The notes under the pieces are model-generated. The model was given only the letters and a program-made list of their open reading frames with translations. It made no database searches and was not told the DNA's origin. From contig JAJYSI010000016.1 in NCBI GenBank assembly GCA_021793635.1, forward strand, positions 1 to 9,397: a DNA stretch of 9,397 nt. The letters are read 5' to 3'. Of the stretch, positions 1 to 6,322 are shown piece by piece; the first letter of the stretch is position 1, and the number at the start of each line of letters is the position of its first letter. This stretch comes from Bacteroidota bacterium (lineage in GTDB: Bacteria > Bacteroidota > Ignavibacteria > Ignavibacteriales > Ignavibacteriaceae). A program made the position numbers and the translations under genes.

Positions 1-264
1 GAAGATTTCTTCTTTAAGGAATTCATTCCTTACATTAAATCACATTACAGAATACTTACAGAAAAAAGATTTAGAGCAATTGCAGGACTTTCAATGGGAG
101 GTTACGGCTCTTTGGTTTTAGCTTTAAAACATCCAGATATGTTTGCGTCATGCGTCGCCTTTAGCGCCGGAGTTTTTACCGATAAAGAAATTATTGATAT
201 GAAAGACGATATGTGGGAAAATCTTCTTGGTGTTGTCTTTGGACCTACTCTAAAAATTGCTTAA
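1..264 (+). CDS. Putative esterase (alpha/beta hydrolase, PF00756-like), 5' partial and apparently C-terminally truncated
   Basis: The open frame runs from the window edge to a TAA at 262-264, giving 87 residues. It contains the nucleophile-elbow motif GLSMGGYG (serine at fragment residue 31), followed by LALKHPDMFASCVAFSAG, a pattern typical of the putative-esterase family (esterase D/S-formylglutathione hydrolase, EstA-like and CE1 feruloyl or acetyl-xylan esterases). In that family the catalytic Asp and His normally lie roughly 80-130 residues after the serine. Here the protein ends 56 residues after it, just after VFGPTLK, so those residues appear to be missing. Only 64 nt separate its stop from the next gene, so no frameshifted remainder fits. 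It is either a decayed gene or a shortened protein without normal hydrolase activity. The location next to carbohydrate esterase and glycosidase genes suggests an original role in removing acyl groups from polysaccharides. Family assignment is firm; substrate is unknown. Confidence 0.8.
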   Translation, partial: EDFFFKEFIPYIKSHYRILTEKRFRAIAGLSMGGYGSLVLALKHPDMFASCVAFSAGVFTDKEIIDMKDDMWENLLGVVFGPTLKIA

Positions 265-328
265 TGGATTAAAATTCATCGGTGCAACTTTCCATCAACA
301 ATAATTTCCATTTTTTTAAGGGCACTTT

Positions 329-2383
329 ATGAAATACTTAACTTTACTTGCAGCGGTTATTCCTTTTCTATTAGTAACTGCTCAAACAAAATCTTTTATC
401 GAAATGCCTGCGATATTTTCAGACAACATGGTACTTCAGCAGAAATCAGTAGTACCGGTTTGGGGAATGGCAAGTCCGGGTGCAAATGTTTTAGTTAAGA
501 CAAGCTGGAGAGCTGCCGCTAAAACTAAAGTCCCTTTCGACAGCTTATGGAAAGTAAAATTAAAGACTCCAAAAGCCGGTGGACCTTATAAGCTGGATAT
601 AATAATCGGTGATACAACTATCGAATATAAAAATGTAATGCTTGGAGAAGTTTGGTTTTGCTCAGGGCAATCTAACATGGAAATTCCGCTTGAAGGCTGG
701 CCTCCGGAAAATCCAATTCAAAATTCTGCCGAAGAAATTAAAGAGGCTAATTATCCGGAAATAAGATTGTTTACAGTCCCAAGAGCATATTCCGATAAAC
801 CGGAATTCAACTGCACCGGTAAATGGTCTGAATGCAACCCGCAGACTGCCGCAAAATTTAGCGCCGCCGCTTATTTTTTTGGACGAAAATTATATAAGGA
901 ATTAAATGTTCCGATCGGATTAATTTTTTCAAGCTGGGGCGGTACTAAAATTCAACCCTGGATTAGTGGAAAATTCTTACAGCAAATTCCTGAATATGAT
1001 AGCATTGTAAATAAAATGTCAGAGGTTTCAGGTGAAGTAAATAAATTAAATGACTGGATTTATAACCACCCAGCAATCGATATTAGTGCAAAAGACGCAT
1101 TACATAAATGGGAAAATTTGGAGTTTGGCGACAGCCTTTGTTCAAAACCGGACTTTGACGATAGCAATTGGCGCACAATGAAATTACCGGTATATTGGGA
1201 ATCCACCGAAGTCGGAGATTTTGACGGCGTAGTTTGGTTTAGGAAAAAATTAGAGATACCCAAAAGTTGGTTAAATAAAGATTTGGTTTTAGAATTAGGT
1301 CCGGTTGACGATATGGACCGTTCTTATGTAAATGGAGTTGAAGTCGGTGCTACAGAGCAAGCAGGGTACTGGCAAACTCCGCGCATTTACAACATACCAA
1401 AAACAATAGTAAATGATACAGTTTTAACTTTGGCTGTGAGAGTTCTTGATAACGGCGGGGGCGGCGGAATTTGGGGCGATAATGTTAAAATGCAAATTCT
1501 TCTAAAAGATTCTACCGGAGAATCTAAAAACAATATTGAGAATATTTCTATTGCCGGCGATTGGAAATACCTGCCTGTCGCAGAATATATTAACGACAAA
1601 TTCTATGTCTATAAAATTAAAGGAGAGGAATTCGACTTTCGACCAAAATCGACTGTGTCTTTTGGGCCAAACACTCCGACAATGCTTTACAACGGAATGA
1701 TTGCTCCTGTAATTCCATACTTCATCAAAGGAGTACTTTGGTATCAAGGTGAATCTAATTCCGATTTGCCGGATGATTATAACAATTATAAATATTTATT
1801 CCCGCTGTTAATAAAAAATTGGCGAGCCAATTGGGGAGAGGGAAACATTCCATTTTATTACGTTCAAATTGCTCCTTGGTCCTACGGCGATAATTCGAAA
1901 TCATACATGATCCGTGATGCTCAGCGACTGACCTTATCAGTTCCGAACACAGGTATGGCGGTATTACTTGACATAGGAAGCGCTACAACAATTCATCCGC
2001 CTGATAAACAAGATGTCGGAAAACGACTTGCTCTTTGGGCACTCGCAAAAAACTATCATAAAAATGTTTTTTATTCAGGACCGGTTTACAAATCAATGAA
2101 GATTGAAAAAAATAGAATAATCATTTCCTTTGATTATGCCGGGAAAGGATTGATATTAAAGCCTCAACAAGGACTTTCTAATTTTATGATTGCAGGTGCA
2201 GATAAAAAATTTGTTCCCGCCGAAGCTAAAATTGAGGGGACAAAACTTATCGTATTTAGCAGCAAAATAGATAACCCGGTTGCAGTTAGATACGGCTGGA
2301 CAAATTGGGTTGATGGAAATTTGTTCAGTAAAGAAGGACTTCCGGCGTCAAGCTTTAGAACCGACAACTGGAGTAATTTTTAA
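329..2383 (+). CDS. Sialate O-acetylesterase-type carbohydrate esterase (SGNH fold, CE20-like) with inserted GH2-like sugar-binding domain
   Basis: This 684-residue exported esterase probably removes O-acetyl groups from a polysaccharide or oligosaccharide. A signal peptide occupies residues 1-18, with likely cleavage at VTA|Q. An N-terminal beta domain begins at MPAIFSDNMVLQQ (26-38). The SGNH block I motif GQSNM has Ser115 as probable nucleophile. Later motifs are FSSWGGT (200-206), KGVLWYQGESN (467-477) and DIG...IHPPDK (548-560), where His556 is the probable catalytic histidine. Residues about 260-400 interrupt the esterase fold with a jelly-roll resembling the GH2 sugar-binding domain (FDDSNWRTMKLP, VVWFRKKLEIP, YVNGVEVG). 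This layout recalls the CE20 xyloglucan acetylesterases; that link is from family knowledge, not a search. The start at 329 has TAAGGG a few bases upstream and gives a good signal peptide. The next gene follows after 23 nt. 'Sialate' is the family label only; nothing here points to sialic acid. No T9SS sorting tail is present, so a periplasmic location is likely. Confidence 0.9.
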   Translation: MKYLTLLAAVIPFLLVTAQTKSFIEMPAIFSDNMVLQQKSVVPVWGMASPGANVLVKTSWRAAAKTKVPFDSLWKVKLKTPKAGGPYKLDIIIGDTTIEYKNVMLGEVWFCSGQSNMEIPLEGWPPENPIQNSAEEIKEANYPEIRLFTVPRAYSDKPEFNCTGKWSECNPQTAAKFSAAAYFFGRKLYKELNVPIGLIFSSWGGTKIQPWISGKFLQQIPEYDSIVNKMSEVSGEVNKLNDWIYNHPAIDISAKDALHKWENLEFGDSLCSKPDFDDSNWRTMKLPVYWESTEVGDFDGVVWFRKKLEIPKSWLNKDLVLELGPVDDMDRSYVNGVEVGATEQAGYWQTPRIYNIPKTIVNDTVLTLAVRVLDNGGGGGIWGDNVKMQILLKDSTGESKNNIENISIAGDWKYLPVAEYINDKFYVYKIKGEEFDFRPKSTVSFGPNTPTMLYNGMIAPVIPYFIKGVLWYQGESNSDLPDDYNNYKYLFPLLIKNWRANWGEGNIPFYYVQIAPWSYGDNSKSYMIRDAQRLTLSVPNTGMAVLLDIGSATTIHPPDKQDVGKRLALWALAKNYHKNVFYSGPVYKSMKIEKNRIIISFDYAGKGLILKPQQGLSNFMIAGADKKFVPAEAKIEGTKLIVFSSKIDNPVAVRYGWTNWVDGNLFSKEGLPASSFRTDNWSNF

Positions 2384-2406
2384 TATCAATAATTTTAGGA
2401 AAAAAA

Positions 2407-4635
2407 ATGTTATCAAAATTTTATCTTTTTATTTTCTTGCTGGCTTTGACATCCGTTCTGTTTAGCCAACAGAAAGAAACTTCATCAAAAATTTTGTTAA
2501 TCCGGTCAGGTAAAGAAATTAATATCACTTATGAAGGCAAAGTTAGGCTTTCAGGCGGTCATCCTGTTTTTGAAGGAAAGAATTTATCAATCAAAAATAT
2601 TAAAGAAGCTGAAAACCAATTTTTATTTCAGACGAGCAAAAAGCCGGTAAGTCTAACCGTGAATGGAAACGATTCAGTTGAAGTAATTTCATTATTTATT
2701 TCTCCGAATAAAAATGAATCAACCGACGGGGAAAGTTTTCTCGGATTCTTCTTTAATCAAATCCCGGGACTTATAAAGGGAATGACCTTTTGGAGATACA
2801 AACCCTGGAATTCATGGACAAAACAAATCGCTATAAAAAATATTAAGCAAATGGAAAATGATGATATTCAATTTTTCTATTGGCAATATTCAGATAGTTT
2901 ATACGGCGCTGCTATGCCTCTTTCAGGCCAGGGTTACAGGACAACCCTGGGACAGGAAAAAGGAAAGTTCGGCGCTAAATCCGTCAGTTATTTTAACAAT
3001 ATGGATAAAGAAAATATTCCCCAAATGGCTATTGGTTTCGGGAAAGATCCGTATAAACTTTTTGCATCACTTTATAAAGAAGGATTGGAATCAATAGGCA
3101 AGGAAGAAGATTTGCGCACAAATAAAACCTTTCCTAAAATATTTAACAGGATTGGATGGTGCAGCTGGAATGCTTCCAATGAGGGGAAAGACCTAGATGA
3201 TAGTCTGCTAATTAACTCTGCTGAAAGTTTTAAGAAAGGAAATTTTCCTATAAAGTGGTTTATTGTTGATGACGGATGGTTAGATAATACTGATTCAAAA
3301 TTAAATTCATTTCACCCGAATAAGGAAAAATTTCCAAATGGATTTGTCCCGGTAATTAAGAAATTAAAAAGCGATTACGGCATTGATAATATAGGAGTTT
3401 GGAGCACACTGAATGGTTATTGGCAGGGGATAAATCCAAATTCAGAACTAGGAAAGGATTATAAAAACGATTTAATTTCATGGAAAGAAAAAGTCAGACC
3501 CGATATGCCGAAATCAGAAATACGGGAATGCTTTTTTATTTCGCCAGATTCAAAACCATTGAATGAATTTTATGATGATTTTTACGGCTACCTAAAAGAC
3601 CAAGGCTTCTCCTTTGTTAAAATAGATAATCAATTAGTGACCGAACGGATGTCCGTAAATAATTTCCCGATATTTGACGGAGCGGAAAAATATCATGAAG
3701 CATTAAACGCTGCTGTTGTCAAAAATTTTAACAATACGATTATTAACTGTATGGATATGACTCCCGATGCTTATCTGAATTTCGGCAGCGCTGCCGTTGC
3801 ACGCGCGGAGGATGATTACTACCCTGCGTACGATACAGCTCAAACATATAAATTCGTCATGGGAAAAGCCGCCGGGCACATAATGCAGGCTGCATTTAAT
3901 TCTCTTTATTTCTCACAGATGGTTTATCCCGATTTTGATATGTTTGAATCAATCAGTCCGAATGGTACATTTCACGCTATTGCGCGAGCAATTAACGACG
4001 GACCAATTTATATAACCGATAAAATTAACGAACATAACTTTAAGGTATTGTTTCCTCTTGTATACAGCGACGGAACGATCCTTCGTGCAAGCGATCCACT
4101 ATTGCCTACTGAAGATTGCTTGTTCAATATTCCAGGCTCAAAATTATTTAAAGCATTTTCTATGGATGGAAATGTCGGCTTGCTTGGGATTTGGAATGTC
4201 TCAAATAGCGAAAGTGGTGTAGGAAGTTTTAAACCTATGGATGTACATTCAATCAAGGGAAAACAATTCGGCATTTATGAATATTTCAGAAAGGAATTTA
4301 TGGTTGCCGACAGGAACCAAACAATTCATTTCTCGATTGATAAGATACCATATAGACTTTATTATATCATCCCGATGTCTAACGGCAGTGGAGTTATAGG
4401 GCTGGTAAATAAATACAATGCCCCAGCTGCAGTTTTAAATTCAAAAGTATCTCTTAATGAAGTAACTGCCACAATTTATGAAGGAGGAGAATTTGCAGCT
4501 TTTATAAGGAAAAAGCCAGTATCGGTTACAGTAGACGGTAAAGATCATCTTTATAATTATGCAAACGGTATGCTGTTTATTAATATCCCTGTTAATGAAA
4601 ATCCCAAGCATGTTATTATTGATATAAAATTATAA
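2407..4635 (+). CDS. Exported Sip1/raffinose-synthase-type GH36 protein, probable alpha-galactosidase
   Basis: This 742-residue protein belongs to the raffinose synthase/Sip1 branch of glycoside hydrolase family 36. A signal peptide covers about residues 1-20 (LFS|QQ). An N-terminal beta-sandwich region extends to about 235, followed by a (beta/alpha)8 barrel from NRIGWCSWN (247-255). Barrel motifs are WFIVDDGWLDN (284-294), FVKIDNQ (403-409) with Asp407 as probable nucleophile, and RAEDDYYP (466-473), whose Asp pair should hold the acid/base. MVYPDFDMFES (505-515) and FHAIARAINDGPIYITD (522-538) closely follow plant raffinose synthase sequences. A C-terminal beta domain ends the protein. Plant relatives transfer galactose from galactinol in the cytosol; an exported bacterial copy between an esterase and a GH5 enzyme is more likely to hydrolyse alpha-galactosyl groups. 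The start has AGGA upstream, and the stop lies 13 nt before the GH5 gene, which implies one operon. Family call is strong; exact activity is inferred. Confidence 0.9.
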   Translation: MLSKFYLFIFLLALTSVLFSQQKETSSKILLIRSGKEINITYEGKVRLSGGHPVFEGKNLSIKNIKEAENQFLFQTSKKPVSLTVNGNDSVEVISLFISPNKNESTDGESFLGFFFNQIPGLIKGMTFWRYKPWNSWTKQIAIKNIKQMENDDIQFFYWQYSDSLYGAAMPLSGQGYRTTLGQEKGKFGAKSVSYFNNMDKENIPQMAIGFGKDPYKLFASLYKEGLESIGKEEDLRTNKTFPKIFNRIGWCSWNASNEGKDLDDSLLINSAESFKKGNFPIKWFIVDDGWLDNTDSKLNSFHPNKEKFPNGFVPVIKKLKSDYGIDNIGVWSTLNGYWQGINPNSELGKDYKNDLISWKEKVRPDMPKSEIRECFFISPDSKPLNEFYDDFYGYLKDQGFSFVKIDNQLVTERMSVNNFPIFDGAEKYHEALNAAVVKNFNNTIINCMDMTPDAYLNFGSAAVARAEDDYYPAYDTAQTYKFVMGKAAGHIMQAAFNSLYFSQMVYPDFDMFESISPNGTFHAIARAINDGPIYITDKINEHNFKVLFPLVYSDGTILRASDPLLPTEDCLFNIPGSKLFKAFSMDGNVGLLGIWNVSNSESGVGSFKPMDVHSIKGKQFGIYEYFRKEFMVADRNQTIHFSIDKIPYRLYYIIPMSNGSGVIGLVNKYNAPAAVLNSKVSLNEVTATIYEGGEFAAFIRKKPVSVTVDGKDHLYNYANGMLFINIPVNENPKHVIIDIKL

Positions 4636-4648
4636 CAAAGGTCATTTT

Positions 4649-5749
4649 ATGAATAAACATTATTTAGTTCTTTTTGTATTATTTTCAGTTTTGTTTGTCT
4701 TCTGTTTGACAATCTTTCCTCAATATCCTAAGAAGGATTCGTTAAAATATCATCAGTGGTGGAATGAAAGATTTCCAGGCGAACTTAAAAAAAAGGAAGA
4801 CTCCAAATTACTTCCGGAAATAAGCGTTAAAGGAAACAGATTTATCAACTCTATAGGAGATACGATTTTGTTTCGCGGGCTTTCTATTGCAGACCCGGAT
4901 AAGATTCAACATCAAGGGCAATGGAATAAAGAATTGTTTGTAAGAATAAAAAAACTCGGAGCAATGCTGGTGCGTATTCCTGTACATCCGATAGCCTGGC
5001 GTGAAAGAACCCCCGTAAAATATCTTAAGCTACTCGATCAAGCGGTAGAATGGTGTACAGCAGAAAGTTTATACGTAGATATCGATTGGCATTCAATAGG
5101 AAATCTGGAAGAAGATTTATTCCAAGACCCAATGTATAATACTTCAAAAGCGGAAACATTTAATTTCTGGCGGACTATTGCAGAACACTTTAGCGGAAAC
5201 AATACCGTGGCTTTTCTCGAACTTTTTAATGAACCCACAGATTACCGCGGAAAGCTCGGAAACGTTTCGTGGGATAAATGGAGAATAATTAATGAAGACC
5301 TTATCAAATTAATCAGAGCTTACGATAACCATAGCGTTCCATTAGTAGCGGGATTCGATTGGGCTTATGACCTAACCCCGCTAAATTACGATCCTGTAAA
5401 TGCGGAAGGAATAGCATATGTTACTCATCCTTATCCTCACAAGCGCACTCCTCCTTATGAACCGAAATGGGAAGAAGATTTTGGATTTGCAGCAAACAAA
5501 TATCCGGTTATTGCCACTGAAATTGGCTTTACTTTAGGTGATGGTAGCATTAAAGCTAATGGAGCTTACGGAAAAGCAATAATTAATTATCTTGAAGGAA
5601 AAGGTATTAGCTGGATTTGGTGGGCCTTTGATCCTCAATGGACTCCAAATATGATCGAATCATGGAAAACATTTAAATTAACAGATAGTGGAAAATTTTT
5701 TGAAGAAGCAGCAAAAGGAGAAATTGTTGTGCACGATAGTACTAAATAG
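4649..5749 (+). CDS. Glycoside hydrolase family 5 endo-beta-glycanase (cellulase superfamily)
   Basis: This 366-residue enzyme is a single GH5 (clan GH-A) barrel with a signal peptide (hydrophobic residues about 5-23). Motifs appear in the expected order: GNRFINSIGDTILFRGLSIAD (62-82), LVRIPVHP (107-114) with the conserved Arg109, DIDWHSIGN (144-152), ELFNEP (191-196) with Glu195 as acid/base, THPYPH (259-264), ATEIGF (289-294) with Glu291 as nucleophile, and WIWWAFDP (322-329). Every core GH5 catalytic residue is present. It should cut internal beta-1,4 linkages of a glucan, mannan or similar backbone; subfamily and substrate cannot be fixed by eye. There is no carbohydrate-binding module and no T9SS sorting domain, so it probably works in the periplasm on imported oligosaccharides. 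The cysteine in the signal segment (Cys19) lacks a lipobox, so a lipoprotein is not supported. AAAGG upstream of 4649 supports the start. It is the last gene of the enzyme block. Confidence 0.93.
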   Translation: MNKHYLVLFVLFSVLFVFCLTIFPQYPKKDSLKYHQWWNERFPGELKKKEDSKLLPEISVKGNRFINSIGDTILFRGLSIADPDKIQHQGQWNKELFVRIKKLGAMLVRIPVHPIAWRERTPVKYLKLLDQAVEWCTAESLYVDIDWHSIGNLEEDLFQDPMYNTSKAETFNFWRTIAEHFSGNNTVAFLELFNEPTDYRGKLGNVSWDKWRIINEDLIKLIRAYDNHSVPLVAGFDWAYDLTPLNYDPVNAEGIAYVTHPYPHKRTPPYEPKWEEDFGFAANKYPVIATEIGFTLGDGSIKANGAYGKAIINYLEGKGISWIWWAFDPQWTPNMIESWKTFKLTDSGKFFEEAAKGEIVVHDSTK

Positions 5750-5769
5750 CCGACGTTACTTATCTCTTC

Positions 5770-5868
5770 AAAAAATGGAGTGATGGAGGAAGGGAGTGAT
5801 AGGGTAATGGGGAATAATTGAATTGAGAGGGATTTTCCATTATTCCACCATTTCATCATTCCTTTTTT
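5770..5868. terminator. Large imperfect palindrome after the GH5 gene; possible terminator or dispersed repeat
   Basis: An outer stem pairs AAAAA plus GGAGTGATG (5771-5785, one bulged T) with CATCATTCC plus a T run (5854-5868). A perfect 8-bp inner stem pairs GGAATAAT (5811-5818) with ATTATTCC (5839-5846). The arms are unequal because the left arm carries a second GGAGTGAT (5777-5784 and 5793-5800, period 16). The right arm ends in six Ts, as an intrinsic terminator would on the + strand, and it begins 21 nt after the GH5 stop. The stem is long and imperfect, so a dispersed palindromic repeat doing double duty is also possible. Confidence 0.45.
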
Positions 5869-5918
5869 AAAATGTCTCTAAAAAAGCTAGTTCCAAAAAA
5901 ATAAATGAAAAGGAGTCT

Positions 5919-6020
5919 ATGATTAACCGTCGATGGAAATGGAACCAATCTTCCATCGACCATCTTCCAATACTGCTTACCGTGCTAGGTACTTCTATTC
6001 TTCTCAGAGCCAATCTTTAG
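5919..6020 (+). CDS. Possible small ORF (33 residues) with Shine-Dalgarno-like AAGGAG, hypothetical
   Basis: An ATG at 5919 opens a 33-codon frame ending in TAG at 6018-6020. AAGGAG at 5910-5915 lies just upstream, though a 3-nt gap is shorter than ideal. The predicted peptide starts MINRRWKWNQ and ends in a hydrophobic stretch, HLPILLTVLGTSILL, followed by Arg; it could be a tiny membrane peptide. By count, 43 of 102 bases are G or C, clearly richer than the A+T-rich stretch that follows. A 10-bp hairpin sits inside it. No family is recognised, and the ORF could equally be a chance frame across a structured RNA or a relic of a larger element. Confidence 0.2.
   Translation: MINRRWKWNQSSIDHLPILLTVLGTSILLRANL
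5929..5960. repeat. Perfect 10-bp inverted repeat (hairpin)
   Basis: GTCGATGGAA (5929-5938) is exactly repeated in reverse complement as TTCCATCGAC (5951-5960), with a 12-nt loop. There is no T run after it, so it is not a typical intrinsic terminator. It could be an operator, a structured element of a transcript, or part of a dispersed repeat. It lies within the small ORF candidate. Confidence 0.5.
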
Positions 6021-6241
6021 TGCTTCAATCTAAATTATTAACAGAATTTTATTTTCTTTAAGTAATGCTAATCTCATCTAATTTAATCGCATCGTTTTCA
6101 TTATCTTATTTATAAATTTTATCAATAAAATAAAAGATATTATATGAATATATTATGATTTTCCATCTATTTATTGAAGGAAGTTAAACTTTAGTTAAAT
6201 TAAATCTTTGGCATTATTTGTGAACTCTTTAAGAAAAAGAG

Positions 6242-6254
6242 ATAAGTGACTTAT
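6242..6254. promoter_or_regulatory. 13-bp perfect dyad, candidate operator upstream of the surface-protein gene
   Basis: ATAAGT-G-ACTTAT is symmetrical around a central G, with six-base arms, and lies 68 nt upstream of the ATG at 6323. It overlaps the weak -10-like GATAAG at 6241, where a repressor could block transcription. Short dyads arise by chance in A+T-rich DNA, and the regulator is unknown. Confidence 0.2.
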
Positions 6255-6322
6255 GGTACAAAATTGCATATTTAATGTTTATGATAATGATAATTTAAAA
6301 TGATTCTTTTCAAAACAAACTT

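Larger units (their letters stand above)
5750..6322. other. Intergenic region between the enzyme block and the surface-binding/receptor block
   Basis: This 573-bp spacer has no long coding frame that resembles a protein family. Three zones can be seen. At 5770-5868 lies a large imperfect palindrome next to the GH5 stop. At about 5910-6020 is a patch of less A+T-rich DNA with a hairpin and a 33-codon ORF. From about 6030 to 6322 the DNA is very A+T-rich with small dyads, and this zone should hold the promoter for the gene starting at 6323. A weak sigma70-like pair, TTGTGA at 6218 and GATAAG at 6241 with a 17-bp gap, is the best promoter candidate but matches only 4 of 6 bases in each box. No tRNA, rRNA or transposase remnant was recognised. 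Confidence 0.7.

Noticed and set aside
2280..2465. Short + strand open frame bridging the esterase end and GH36 start
   Set aside because: It overlaps two strong coding genes in another frame and has no recognisable content.
4649..4720. Possible lipoprotein signal in the GH5 protein (Cys19)
   Set aside because: The residues before Cys19 are VF rather than a lipobox such as L-A-G or L-S-A, so an ordinary signal peptide is favoured.
5635..5859. Minus-strand 74-codon open frame across the GH5 end and the palindrome
   Set aside because: Its codons come from the reverse strand of the GH5 gene and from the palindromic arms; the product resembles no family and there is no ribosome-binding site.
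6116..6131. Dyad ATTTTAT-CA-ATAAAAT
   Set aside because: It is built only from A and T around the loop in very A+T-rich DNA, so chance is the simpler explanation.
6209..6224. Sigma54-like TTGGCA followed by TTGTGA
   Set aside because: The GC of the -12 element is absent and the spacing does not fit the consensus.
6283..6294. Fur-box-like GATAATGATAAT
   Set aside because: Only the left two thirds of the 19-bp consensus is present, the right arm does not match, and such strings are common in A+T-rich DNA; neighbours point to sugars, not iron.
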